Positions 1 to 11,702 of a stretch of 64,000 nt of DNA are shown in pieces (position 1 is the stretch's first letter; each line of letters starts with the position of its first letter). Source of the DNA: Cichorium intybus. Lineage: Eukaryota; Streptophyta; Magnoliopsida; Asterales; Asteraceae. The DNA lies in contig CM042012.1 in assembly GCA_023525715.1 (NCBI GenBank), forward strand, positions 60,433,705-60,497,704, given 5' to 3'. A program made the position numbers and the translations under genes. The notes beneath the pieces were generated by a model, which was given only the letters and a program-made list of their open reading frames with translations, had not been told where the DNA came from and did not search any database.

Positions 1-60
1 AATTTTGATTGTGAAACGTACGAGGATGACACTGAAATGTCTGAGGGCGAGAAAGAGTGA
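1..60 (+). CDS. C-terminal tail of an upstream ORF, probably the CACTA TNPD/TNP2-like transposase
   Basis: An open frame runs from base 1 to a TGA at 58-60, giving a very acidic 19-residue tail (ends MSEGEKE). In CACTA elements the catalytic transposase gene usually lies upstream of the TNPA-like gene, and this position fits. Only the tail is visible, so the identity rests on position alone. Confidence 0.3.
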   Translation, partial: NFDCETYEDDTEMSEGEKE

Positions 61-200
61 AATTTTTTATATGTATTATTGTCTCATTGTAATCGAACTT
101 GGCTCATTGAAATAGAAATATACTTCTTGTTTATATGTTGTAATTATGGCATTGTATTTCATTTTGTATTTCTGTATTCTATATCTTATAACTTTTCAGG

Positions 201-1681
201 ATGGCCGATGTAATGAGCCACGGAGGAGATGGTGATGGGGAGCCACCTCCACGAGGTTTTGGAGGCCCTAGCCATCATCAACAGGATAGTAAGTTTTTTA
301 AGATTTATTTATTTGACAAATCACTCTTATAAATTATGACTAATAATATTTTTAATTACATTTGCAGGTCAACCCAAGAATCGTAGAGGCATTCAAAAAA
401 ATCTTAAGATGATTGAGAAATGGGTAGCTAATGGCAAGCGGCCTTTACCGTTAGTTTGGGATAGGGCCGCTACCTACATTCCGGTTGGTGACAATTATGA
501 CATATTTATTCGTGAGGCTAGCGATTATATTTGGCGAGACATCCCATTAGACAAAAAATCATGGGCAGAAGTTCCAGAAGACCAAAAGAATGGCTTGTGG
601 GAGCACCTACGGGTAAATTATTTATATAATTATATTTCATTTGTTGATTTTTTATTACTTTTTATTTATCTAACTTTTTTTTATTTGTAGACATACTTTG
701 ATTTTGATTCACTTAAAAATGATCCCGATGGAAGAGCTTTATGGGAGGGCATTGAATGTCAAGTAGGAAAGCGTTATAGAGGCCGTAAATCCACTGCGAA
801 TGACTATTTTGGTAAAAATGGAGGGGTGAATGATGTGGAGAGAGCAAGGGCTAATCCCCCCCGGGGTATGAAACCACAAAACTGGGACAGTGCGGTTGAT
901 CTTTTCATGAGTCCTAAATTTCTTGAGCGCTCTCAACAAAATAGTGGTAATCGTGCCAAACAAACAGTAAAGAACCGCGGAGGGACAAGTACCTACAGTA
1001 ATGCTGCATTCAAGAAAGTAAGTTATAATTATATGTGTTAGTTTTAGTCTTTTAGAGTATAATCTAATTTTTTATGTGAAACAGGGCATTACCAGAATTG
1101 AAGCCTATCATGAAGCACATACTGATAAAGAAGGGAACTTTGATAGCCCAGATGTTGAGGAAAAATATGTAAGTACATTGGTGTTTTTTGTTTATAGTTA
1201 TATGTATATTATTGTTTTTTTTACTTTAAATAAGAAGTATACTAATCTATATTAATCATCATTGTAAATTACAGAATGATTTACTTCGTGAGTTTAATGA
1301 GCAATACGCAATATGTAACCCCACAAACACTCCAGTAGACGAGGTGGCTGTATTTGAAAAAGTGCTCGGTACACGACGAGGACACATAAGAGGGATCGGA
1401 CGTAAACCGTCTGGAAAACAAAGTTCCAAGAATCCTTCTTTTATGGAGGGCCAATCATCACAACCAACACAGAGTACTGAGGTTAGTTGTAACTTATTTG
1501 ATAATGACTTAATACATTTGTTGTGTACTTAATACATTTGTTGTGTACTTTGTAGATGGATGATATAGACCGTTTATTCAACAACCCAAGAAAAGTTGAA
1601 AAAATGAAAGCATATATGCGACAATTGCAAGAAGAAGAAGATGATGATAACGATGATGGAAACGGTGGTAATGATGAGTAG
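201..1681 (+). CDS. TNPA-like CACTA protein (plant transposase Ptta/En/Spm family, Transposase_24)
   Basis: Accessory CACTA protein expected to bind subterminal repeats in the nucleus. Six exons join in frame with GT-AG introns: 201-288, 368-612, 691-1017, 1085-1168, 1275-1481 and 1556-1681, giving 358 residues. The ATG at 201 follows a possible acceptor (TTTTCAG), so a 5' untranslated exon may exist. The N-terminus is Gly/Pro/His-rich. The middle carries family landmarks: WVANGKRPLPLVWD, then WEHLR at the exon 2 end, then the G-RYRGRKS and NPPRGMKPQNWD blocks of exon 3. Exon 4 holds EAYHEAHTDKEGNF, and exon 5 has the VFEKVLGTRRGHIRGIGRKP block. The C-terminus is acidic (EEEDDDNDDGNGG). No internal stop or frameshift is seen, so the gene looks intact. 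Intron 5 contains a perfect 20-bp tandem duplication (1511-1550). Confidence 0.85.
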
Positions 1682-1904
1682 TTTTTTTAGTTTATGACAA
1701 CTAGTTAATGTTTTATTTAGTATTATCAGATATGTTATGGATTTTGAGACATGTTATGGGTTTTGAAACATGTTATCGGATTATATAAATATTTATGGAT
1801 GTTGTTTAAATTTCTGCATTTTCTGGAACCTGTCTGAATAGATTAAGAACATCTGTAGTAAGGACTTAATGAAAATAAGGCATTTCCTGGAACCTGTCTG
1901 AACT

Positions 1905-2216
1905 GATTAGGGGCGACACTTTTAGCGGCGACATAGGAGTATTAGCGGCGACACGTACTAGCAACGAACGTTTTAGTGACGGTTAACCATAATGGTGACG
2001 AACTCTTTAGTGGCGACCCTATAGGGGCGACATAGTAGTATTAGCGGCGACGGAATTAGCAGCGACACTTTTAGAGGCGACTTTGAAGCAGTAGCGACGA
2101 AGCATTAGCAGCGACACTTTTAGGGGCGACATGTCGCCCCTAATACCTTTAGGGGCGACTTTCCGGACTTTTAGGGGCGACATTTGTCGCCGCTAAAACC
2201 ACTAATCCTTGTAGTG
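1905..2216 (+). repeat. CACTA 3' subterminal repeats and terminal inverted repeat
   Basis: At least a dozen short variants of (A/G)G(C/G)GGCGACA or AGCGACA stand in both orientations, closing with the hairpin-like GGGGCGACATGTCGCCCC (about 2133-2150) and GGCGACATTTGTCGCC (about 2175-2190). The last bases read CACTACAAGG on the minus strand, the CACTA TIR. Such clusters are the binding sites of TNPA-like proteins in En/Spm. Confidence 0.85.
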
Positions 2217-3650
2217 TCTACCAGATGTATCTCTCATATCGATCGTATGGTTCTGATAATAATAGTGTTTAACATCAATTTTTTATTTGGTGTAAATATA
2301 TTTATTTATATTTGAACTATGAAATTTTTTATCTTCACGGTGCACTCACATAACCCTAGTTGTTTTATATTGTTAATCATCGCAACAGAATCCGCATCCA
2401 AAGTCCTACAGAAACAAACAGTCAAATTTTTGTCATTTAAAATCCGACCAGTCTTAGTGACTGATTTTCGGTGAAAATATCTGTCCTTGACATCTATGTT
2501 TCTAGTAGTCTACGCAATGAATTTATCATAAATAATTTTAATTTTTATATATGAAAAAGTAAAGCCAAATGCTCATATCTTCTAACAAAGTATTCACATT
2601 ACAAAATGAGAATTTTCTACCTCATTTCGTTTCCTATTTCAATATTTTGTCGGTCTTATCTAACCGTTATTTATATACATTACATTCATGTGTCTTATGT
2701 TTTGCATCAAAATTTCGTGGCATAAAAACCGGTTACGTAACAAAATTTGTCATTTGAAATTCAATGTTCAATTTGAACAAAGTACAAAATGCTCACATCT
2801 AACAAACTATTCCTATTTTACCTCATGTCTTTTGCATAATACACGTTTTCATTTCGTCGGTCTTACCAAACAAATATTAAGATACGTCACATCCTTATAA
2901 CTTTTTTCATGTACGATAAACAATGTAAAAAATGTCTAAAAAACTATTCTTTAAAAAGTTCTACTAACATCGGGGCCATGTGTGCAGACGACATGATTGC
3001 GCCTCCTACCTTACATTTACAAATTTTCGTCAAAGTTCCACCAACGGTTATACGCCATATCATTATCTACAACCAATTCTTCCATGTATGGTTTAAAGCA
3101 TGTAAAATTTTACATACTGTTCCACATGAAACATTTTGCAATCTTTAATGGTTATACAAACAGATTTCATATGATTAAAATAACTTATTGACGATCAGCC
3201 ATAATTTTTATAAAATTATAAACAGAATTTTTATAAAAAATTATGTTTTGACTTTTAACAAAGTTTATTTCCTAAAAAGTTTCAAACCAACATTATGAAA
3301 TATTTGAGTAATTATAATAACAAATCATTTAATGTTTAGTTACACGAAGAAGAAGAATACACAAGTCTTCTAAAAAGTGGGATAAAAGGCATGGACGCAT
3401 GGTATTGAGTACCAAAATTGTATAGCGAGAGCCTGTTGGTAGCGAATTTAATCGAGGTTGCAATAAGCATTAGTTGTGATATACCGGAGTATTAGTTAGA
3501 GATTGAAACTCTTTCTGGGTATTGGCATCAAAATACTATAATGCTCCAAACCATATGTGGACGTTACTCACAGCAGTTTGTTGGTTGTCGTGATTAGTCT
3601 GATGTGTCTTTTTGTGATTGGTTATTTAACTACACTGCTCTATATATATA
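2217..3650. other. AT-rich spacer, no gene recognised
   Basis: Frames here are short and low in complexity, and no known domain, tRNA or repeat family was recognised on either strand. Confidence 0.5.
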
Positions 3651-5191
3651 CTAGGAAGGTTTACTGGCCGTGCTAAGCACGACCCATGGATATAACTAAA
3701 CATTATGTATCAGACAATAATAGGTTGAAACGTCTTTCTCAATAAGATTTTTTGTTTTGCATAATATTGATGACAATTGCACATGGTAAAATAATAAATG
3801 AAGTATATTGGTCATTTTGGTGGTGAAATGCAAGTGCATTGCTATAATTGGTGAACTCTTTAATATACATTGCTATCATTGGTGCAGAAGAGTATGTCCA
3901 TTGCTGCTTAGGATATGAAAACAAGTACCTTGCTTTTACAAATAAAAAATAAAATACATAAAATACATTATGCCCATTGGCAGCGAGAGTAAAGTACATT
4001 ATCATTTCTTAAAATTTCATTTTCTTCTCGAGGGTTGAGGTTGGCTGATTATCCTGAGTTTTATCCTGGCGCAACAAAAGCAGTCAAAAAGAGAGTATAG
4101 ATGTCTTTTGAGTACCCTGCATCATTTAGATACAACTTTGGCATCTGAAGGGCGAGCATCCAGTCTAATATCTTATATACCTAGCTGCAAGCTACAAAAT
4201 TTAATCAATATCAAAAGAAATGTGAATCCTTTTTTATTTGCCTTGTAAAAATAGATTTTCAAAAAATATATACTATCCAACTTTCTGTAATCTTTACCAT
4301 TTTAACCTGAAATAAGAAGGAAAAGAATAACATAAGCAGTATTAAGTTAAAAATAGAGTGGCTACGTCTGGACAAAGACATCCCAAACATATTTTCATCT
4401 CAACCCCAAATTGTCATCTTGGAATCAGATTTCTGATTGAAAATATACCAATATTGGTATCAATCAAAATATGATTAATAATAGTGGTAGTGCAATAATA
4501 AGTTTAGGAGTTTTTGTTATAATCACACTAATGTAGAATCCATGGGTGTAGAATGGCGGTGTTGGGTAGTGAGGGTGAGGTGATCTGAAACCATATGGAC
4601 CACCAGGATAAATATGGTTGCGATACTTACATACTTCTAGGTAAGGATAATAATAGTTGCCACTATTAGGGTACATTTGATTTAGGGATTATAGGGTACC
4701 ACAATCTATTTCGCTAGATCTTGGATCATAACTTGAGGGTTGTGGATTGGAGTAGTATGACAGGGTAATAATATGCCCACCTGTATGTAGGATACATCAT
4801 TACTGGTGTTTCTGAACAAGTCTGATTGATAGATTAAAGTAGTTACCAGAGTAGTTAACATCATAATGAAGGACCAAAGATGATAGCAAAATGAGATGAT
4901 CTCAATGATTAATTTTTAAATATCGGTCCTTTAGCATATCATCAACTGCAGAAACAGATAAGATAGAAGTATAAAGTGAATTTTAAATTCAAACCCAATA
5001 AGACACAACGCAAACCTTATCAAATGAAGAGACTAACCTAGTGGTCATGCACTTCAATTCAAATACCTAACAACAAAGAAATAGAATTAAATTGAAACGA
5101 AATAAACTAAGCACTTGCTCTCTGAGAAAAAAATAAGTACTGTTAACATGTTATCAAAAAATATAGAGGTGAAAAGTTATAAAGTCATTAG

Positions 5192-5192
<1 letters not shown>
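3651..5192 (-). mobile_element. Helitron, minus strand; 3' end at 3651, 5' limit uncertain
   Basis: Read on the minus strand, an 8-bp stem with one wobble (GGTCGTGC, loop TTA, GCACGGCC) lies 11 bases before CTAG at 3654-3651, and a T of a short TA run follows. Hairpin, CTRR and T is the Helitron 3' signature. No convincing 5' TC end was found; the (TA)n tract at 5193 is a provisional limit. The body includes a Tyr/Pro/Gly-rich minus-strand frame at about 4520-4676 (NSGNYYYPYLE, GPYGFRSPHPHYP) that looks coding but is unidentified and may be a captured exon. Confidence 0.5.

Positions 5193-5252
<60 letters not shown>
5193..5252. repeat. (TA)n microsatellite
   Basis: About 60 bases of uninterrupted TA directly before a Helitron 5' end. 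Confidence 0.97.
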
Positions 5253-5255
<3 letters not shown>

Positions 5256-8200
5256 ATACTTCTATACTATAAACCATATATAAATTACAACACTTTAAAG
5301 CACAAAGTCTTAATTTTTAAGACAGTACAAGCCATTAATGCAACTTTATCTAATTTATATCATAAAAAAAAACATTTATCTTAAATAATCTCAACCCTTG
5401 ATTGCTTTCAAGTAATCAATGGCTTAAAACATATCTGACAACTTACATTGGATCACCTTTTCAAATTTGAACTCCCTCCAAAAATATAAAACTACCTCTA
5501 TAAATTAAGAAAATGTCACACCCTAATAGTTACTTCAACCTTACTGCACATTCCAGTCCTGCTGCACACTCTAGGCTGCTGCTGCATACCAAAGGTAACA
5601 ATCTCTCATGCATTTTATTCAATATCATTTAGTTTCTGCACATAAAGAGAAATAAAAATATTAAAATTTGTATTTGCAGGTTCCTATAATTGTTGGCTTT
5701 TTTTGCAGATTACAATTGTTGATTCTATTTAAAGGTATGGATTATGATTTTAATACCACCATTACAACATAAGAATTACAAATTTACATTTAGAAACTTT
5801 AATATTTTTATAAATCAATTTCAGAATTATCAGTTCCATTGATGTTTCAATAACTACAAATGTCTTGATATTGTACTTGCAGCACATTTTGCAGAGATCG
5901 GATAGAAGGAGAAAAACACCTTAATTACTAAACTTGTACATGAAAAACACCAACGTTTCTGATTTCTACAATTAAAGAAATTACAATGTACGATTTTTTG
6001 AAATACCTTTTAAGTACCAAATACAAAATTATCAAAAAACTTTACAAACCATAAACTAGACCAAAATTTGAACCGAATGTCTAAATCAAAACAAAATAAT
6101 TTGCAACAACAGGGCATCCAAGTAATTTCATAAAGGCTTGGTAATTATTTGTTAATAGGTGATAAATCAAAGAAAAAAAATTAAAATCAACAAAACAAAA
6201 CCTTGATACCAATGTCTAGACGAAGATCAGAAAATCAGATATACCAAAAAGTAAATGAAGATCACATACATCTGAAGATCAGATAAAATAAATGAAGATC
6301 AGATCCATAACACAAAGACTATAATCTGAAAAACTGAAGGAAATCAGATTCAAGGTATGAATTCGGTATCATGTGTGAATTAAAAAAATCAGATTTCATT
6401 TTTTAGAGTCGGTTGTCAGATCTAAAACCAATACCTATTGTCGGATCTGTAGCCCTTAAAGAGAAGAATGCAACTTCAATCCTTTTTCAGATCGGGAATA
6501 GAGGCGGCGGTTTGATGTCTGGTCGGTCGTTGAAGCTTTAACCAGATCGGAGGTGGGATGTGTCTGTCGGTGAAGCAGATCAGAATCGGAGGCGGAGGTC
6601 AAGGTGGTAGGGCGTGACAGTAGGGAGCCGGCGAGAGAGGAAGCCTGTCGACGAGATCAGCAGCGGCTACATCAGGAAAAGGAGGAGGAAGCATGATAGC
6701 GGCTGTATGCTAGATGGTCGGAAATATAACGTGTCGGATCCGGTAGTATCGAGTCGGAGTGAAGCTTGGCAGATCGGAGATGGTCGGAAAACCATAGGCG
6801 GGATCTAGGGAAGTAGTGGAATTGGGAGGATGAGAAGGAGAGATCGAGAGTGAGGAGATCGAGATGTTCAGAGGTTGAACGAGAGAGAGGGACGAGAGTG
6901 AAGAAGGACGAGAGTGAGCGGCTGTAGAGATGCTAGGGTTTTATTTTTGGGAGCTGATTTTTATAATACATGGACAATTATACCCTTATTTAAGTTTGGA
7001 AATATTTAAAAGAGAAAAATAGTGTTTCCTTAAATACGTGTCTTTCTAAATTGCCGAACTCTCTTTCTTTTATGATTTGAAATTCATGCTAATTTCCCCA
7101 TTTTTTTTTCATTTGCCACACCAGTAGGTATCCTTCTGACATTTATATCGTTTTATTTAATATTAATTTTTTGATCATCCATTAGCTTTATTTTTTAAAA
7201 TATGTTACAAATACATTAAGTTGTCCAACGAAAATGTTCCGACTAACATACCTTTGTTTAACTCCCTGTAAAGTTGTAATACAAACCAATGAACCATTAT
7301 CAAAAAACCATAAAGTCAAAGACATAGATTTTTCCAATCCATTATACAATACTTATTCCATAAAATACAAGTAAACTAAAATCTGTTTTTCATCAGAAAA
7401 AGAAAAAGAACGAGATTTTGCATGGTGTCTGTTGGCATGCATCAAGCCTTTTCCAATCCAATGTACAGTACTTACTCCATAAAGTACAAGTAAACTAAAA
7501 CATTTTTTTCCATTAGAAATAGAAAAAGAAAAAGAAAAGGAACGAGAGTTTGGATTCTCATGGCATGCACGAAGAAGAATGGTATGCACGAAGAAGACGA
7601 AAGTGCTTCAAAGGGTATATACTAAACTCATCTATTCATTCAATAATCAATTTCAGCACACTATAACTCACTTTGTTCAGACTCTCTTTCCAGTCTCCTA
7701 TTTATTTTATTGAATATTGTTATTGAGTATTGAAGTGAAGTAAAAAATTGGAAACTCTCTCTTTTCTAACAGACAAAAAGAAATAGAAAAAGATTAGTAA
7801 TTTAGTATACATAAAAATTAGATGAATTTAGAAAGAGAGTTTTTTTTTTTTAATCTCATGAACAAGATCTAAGAATCCATTTAGTTGATGGAAGAAGAGG
7901 GGGGGCAGGTCTGAGGATCAACCAGTAGTGGGCGAGGGGGTTGCTTTTTTCCTTGAACAGTTCTTTCAAAAAACGAATCTATCTCATTGATGAGTCATAA
8001 GAAGACAATTCATGATTCAGATGCTTATTATTCAAGTTTATTCAAGAACCAATTTCAGTAGTTACCGTTTGAAAATGGTTTGAAGCAGCAGCGCCGGCTG
8101 AATCTGCATTGATTGAAGCAGCGCCGACCGGAGATGTAGGGCCGGCTGAAGAAGCGAGATTGAAGGAGGAAGAAGCGGTATTCTACTTCCATTTATCATT

Positions 8201-8439
8201 TCATTGAAAAATACCACTATAGTTCCAAATCGATTTCTAAAAGTTTTTTTCATTTTTGGTCACACACTCTCGGGCTTTTACCGTCCCCTATATCGTTGGA
8301 AAGGTAATCAATCGCCCGAAAAAAAATTAATCACTCTCATATTCGCCAACTCCCCCTCTTATCTGCAACCTAAAACCTAAAAAATAATTGCCGAAATGAA
8401 ATTATTTGCCGCCGCCGCATTACGCGGGTACGCAGCTAG
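5253..8439 (+). mobile_element. Helitron 1, plus strand, non-autonomous
   Basis: The 3' end is clear: a CCGC/GCGG stem (about 8413-8427), then GTACGCAG and CTAG at 8436-8439, followed by T. The 5' end is one of two closely spaced TC starts, TCTATACT at 5253 (preceded by A) or TCTATACTATAAACC at 5261. No RepHel-type ORF is present, so mobility would depend on another element. The interior has GC-rich blocks at about 6480-6960, rich in the word AGATCGGA, that resemble 5'-leader DNA but match no gene I recognise. It also has a tandem duplication at 7330-7573. Confidence 0.75.
7330..7573. repeat. Imperfect tandem duplication, about 120 bp, two copies
   Basis: Both units (about 7330-7448 and 7449-7573) begin TTTTCCAATCCA, share CAAGTAAACTAAAA and an AGAAAAAGAAAAAGAA run, and close near GGCATGCA. 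They differ by substitutions and small indels, so the duplication is old. Confidence 0.75.
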
Positions 8440-9530
8440 TATACTATAAACCATATATAAATTACAACCCCTTTAAGCACCATAGTCTTAATTTTTAAGA
8501 CAGTACAACAATACAATGCATAGCCTTTTTTAACCCGGTGAAGAAACATATTGACAGCGTGGTTGACCCTACCTATTTTAAACAATAATAACTCTCTCTT
8601 TTTTATTCTTTCTCTCTCTCTTTTCTCACCCCACCGATCTCTTTCTGGAACAATTAACAAAACCCTAGCTTCATCCTCTCTCACCCTCTCTTCTCTCTTC
8701 ACCGGCCAAAAGCTCCAGCCCACCACCAGATATGTTTGCTTGGCTGGAAACGGAAGGGCCACAGTCCACTACCTCACGGCCACAGATACGGATCTGCACC
8801 GGTGGAAACAGATCTCGTTCCTACTACCACAGACACGGGCCACAGTCCACTGGAAACTGATCGACACCGGTGGAAACCTCACGGCCACAGACACGGGACA
8901 CCGCCTTCAGACCACTCCCTTCCGTCTCTCCAGCCCACTCCCTTCCGTCTCTCTCTCTAAGCAAGTTCCTTGGCTTTTTACAGGGGCAACAGAGATGCTG
9001 GAGTCTTCAGTTCTCCTTTTCTTTTTAATAGAGGCACGTGAATAGAAATCGAATCCTACATCGCTGGCAATTGATTGATCTCACCTACCACCGGCAATTG
9101 ATGCGAGATGTAGATGAACGTGAATGGAGATCGAATCCTCCATCGCCGGCAATTTCTTCATTTCTCCTTTTCTTAGTTTTTCCAAAAGCCAAAACACGTC
9201 AAATCCTCCATCGCCGGCAATTGATTTGAAAACCCACCACCGCTGCTGCTGCTGCGAACCCCACCTTTCACACCGACCAGGTAAACTCTCCCCTCTTTTG
9301 CTCTGCTATATTATGTATTCAGCCAGGTATGTTTATTTTGATATTTTGCAATTTTAGGTTTCATTAAGAATGGATTCATGATTAAATCCAAAAATTTTAG
9401 GTATGTTGATGTGAATGGTTGTTTGAAGGCCAAATTGAAGTTTGGTTTGAGTTTGGGGTTTTCTCGTAATGACTTAAAGATTATCAAAGCCATCTAATCA
9501 AGCCTCTAAAGATTTATCAACACACATATG

Positions 9531-9873
9531 TGGTGCTCATATAGTAGCTCCAGTAAGTCCAAATTCTCACACTTATTAAAATTTTATAAATAGAATAACT
9601 TGTATTTTTTATGTCATAGTGTCCTCATGATGGAGCTTGTCCTTTGGATAATACTGGAAAATATTGTCATCTTGTTCAACGTTTACAGAGGACAACATCA
9701 CAGCTTGCATACAAGGTTTCCATCACAATTATATAAATTAAAACCTTTTCATATTATGATGTATAAAAACTAACTTTTTGATTACTTTTGTAGCAATCAA
9801 ATGGCGTCCCTCTACGTGGGTTTGAAGATGAGAAATTTTCTTATGTTGTATTCAGGCGAGGTCCTCGACCCAC
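9531..9873 (+). pseudogene. Captured fragment of a METTL17/Rsm22-like mitoribosomal methyltransferase gene
   Basis: Three consecutive exon pieces with matching GT-AG junctions: about 9533-9553 (GAHIVAP), 9620-9715 (CPHDGACPLDNTGKYCHLVQ and on to SQLAYK), and 9794-9873 (QSNGVPLRGFEDEKFSYVVF, then RRGPRPT). From family knowledge, this is the Cys-rich, Fe-S-binding stretch of plant Rsm22/METTL17 proteins (At1g64600-like), which act in mitochondrial small-subunit assembly. The three Cys (CPHDGAC, KYC) are retained. The upstream methyltransferase fold and the C-terminus are absent, so this cannot encode a working protein. Introns are kept, so capture was from genomic DNA. Confidence 0.75.
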
Positions 9874-10210
9874 GTAAGTGCTTCATTTTTTTTAGCTTTA
9901 TTAATTTATCTAATTCAAAAAAGATAGCACATATTTTTAGTCCTTGACTGGATTCAATTGCTTTCCATTCTGACATTTGGTATGGAAATGAATTCCGCTG
10001 TAAGACTGACGAGTTTCAACATTCAATCATAAAATCCATGGAATTCAATTCCAACCAGTTTGCCTTTTTATATATTTAAAAGGCAATTTAAATATTTGTA
10101 TCTTGTTTTCAGTCAAAAATAGTAAGTCCCATTTAACATGTACAACATTTTACCTAAAGATACTTCTCTTGAAGAAGAAACTGTCATTACTAAAAGATGT
10201 TCATTTTTAG

Positions 10211-11702
10211 GTGGCAATGAGTGTGAATAACATCATCACATCTGGTGCAAAGCCTTTACTTTTTCTTGATTACTATGCTACAAGTCAACTTGATGTTGAT
10301 CTTGCTGAAAAGGTTATAAAAGGAATTGTTGATGCTTGTCAACAATCTGACTGTGCTCTTTTGGGCGGAGTGGTACTTCTGTTTACATGTTACGGACAAT
10401 AATAGCAACGTACTTCGCCTAATAATGTTGACTTTTGTTGACTTTCAGACTGCAGAAATGCCAGATTTTTATGCAAAATGGGAGTATGATCTTAGCGGTT
10501 TTGCAGTTGGAATTGTGAAAAGGAGTCTGTTATAAATGGAAAGAATATAACAGTTAGAGATGTGCTTATTGGCCTACCATCCAGTGGCAGTGGGGTCCAC
10601 TCAAATGGGTTCTCACTTGTTCGAAGGTGCTTTAAGAAATCATACTTTCTTTATATAAGAGTAAAATTACAATTTTGGTCCCTGGGTTCTTCAAAAATTA
10701 CAGTTTAGTCCCAAATAGTTTACTCTTTCATATTTGGTGCCTATTTTTAATTGTTACGGTGTTGTTCCCAATAAGCACCAAAATTGCAAAAGGAAACTGT
10801 TGAAAATACAATTTTTGAACAAACTCGGGGATCAAAATTGTTGCAACAATCGAAATAAGGAACCAAAGTTGCAAGAAAAAATCTTTTTTGGACCAAAACT
10901 GCAATGTTTGATTTTGGTCCCAAAAGTTTTCTTGCAAATTTGATCCTTATTTGAGGTTTTTGCAACGCATTTGGTTCTTATTCCAAGCAAAAGGATATAT
11001 TTTTGGGACCAAAATTGCAAAAATCAGCTATACTCAGGGACCAAAAATAGTCATGTCACTTGGAAGATGGACAAAAGACATTACTAGAACCTCAAATAAG
11101 GACCAAAATTCCAAAAGAAAACTTTGGGAGCAAAATTGTAAAAATCAGCTATACTCGAGGATCAAAAATGTAATTTAATCTAAAATTAAAACTGTGATAT
11201 TCTTTTTTCTATATTTTAGGGTGCTAGCTAGAAGTGGGCTTTCATTGAAGGACAAACTCCCAGGTGAATCAGTTACATTAGCAGAAGCTTTAATGGCTCC
11301 AACTGTAATTTATGTTAAACAAGTGCTTGATATTATAAGCAAGGGGGTATAAAAGGAATTGCACACATAACAGGTGGCGGGTTCACAGATAACATCCCTC
11401 GTGTTTTCCCAGAAGGGCTCGGTGCTCTTGTTTATAACGACTCATGGCCGGTTCCTCCAGTTTTTAAATGGATTCAAAAGGTATGTTTAATCGGTTATTG
11501 TGGGTGGTTATAAAAGTTGTATTTTGATGTTTCCTGTTTTGCCCTTGTGAAGGCTGGGGGAATTGAAGATGGGACTTTTAATATGGGAATTGGGATGGTT
11601 TTGGTTGTTAGTAAAGACGCTGCTAAAAGGATACTTAATGAAGGAAAGTCGATGTATCGTATTTGTGAAGTTGTAAGCGGTGATGGTGTGAGTTATCAAT
11701 GA
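10211..11702 (+). pseudogene. PUR5: Captured, broken PUR5 (phosphoribosylformylglycinamidine cyclo-ligase, AIR synthetase)
   Basis: PUR5 converts FGAM to AIR in purine synthesis, in plastids or mitochondria of plants. Four exon pieces retain intron positions: 10211-10372 (VAMSVNNIITSGAKPLLFLD), 10449-10626 (TAEMPDFYAK, YDLSGFAVGIVK), 11220-11480 (GLSLKDKLPGESVTLAEALM, HITGGGFTDNIPRVFPEG) and 11553-11702 (FNMGIGMVLVVS to a normal-looking stop after SYQ). The N-terminal part with the transit peptide and ATP loop is missing. Lesions seen: loss of a base near 10533, loss of a base in a G run near 11344-11348, and a short deletion in exon 4 (EDGTFNMG, where several residues normally separate ED from TFNMG). 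The usual GGE at the exon 1/2 join reads GGV. Intron 2 holds a foldback insertion. Clearly nonfunctional. Confidence 0.88.
10660..11190. mobile_element. Foldback, MITE-like insertion in a PUR5 pseudogene intron
   Basis: The left end (about 10664: AAAATTACAATTTTGGTCCC) is the inverted, imperfect match of the right end (GGATCAAAAATGTAATTTAA, about 11159-11178). The interior repeats GACCAAAATTGCAAAA-type phrases in both orientations, including AAAATCAGCTATACTC twice (about 11020 and 11140). This composition is typical of a common plant foldback repeat. Exact ends and target duplication are not resolved. Confidence 0.55.

Larger units (their letters stand above)
1..2216 (+). mobile_element. CACTA (En/Spm) transposon, 3' part
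   Basis: The 3' portion of a plant CACTA DNA transposon whose 5' end lies left of the window. Three things show it: a gene of the plant Ptta/En/Spm transposase family (201-1681), a dense block of subterminal GGCGAC-type repeats (about 1905-2195), and a terminus reading, on the minus strand, CACTACAAGGATTAGTGG and ending at 2216. The gene-then-repeats-then-terminus order is normal for this superfamily. The 3-bp target duplication cannot be verified because the other end is missing; the bases after the terminus are TCT. Confidence 0.87.

Noticed and set aside
6614..6808. 64-codon Arg/Gly-rich plus-strand frame
   Set aside because: No domain, and it lies in a purine-rich leader-like block with AGATCGGA repeats.
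8551..9045. 164-codon plus-strand frame in Helitron 2
   Set aside because: It lies in a GC-rich leader-like zone with short internal repeats; no domain, and neighbouring frames are open as well.
10211..11702. Functional PUR5 gene
   Set aside because: It lacks the N-terminal third, has at least two frameshifts and a short deletion, and sits inside a Helitron.
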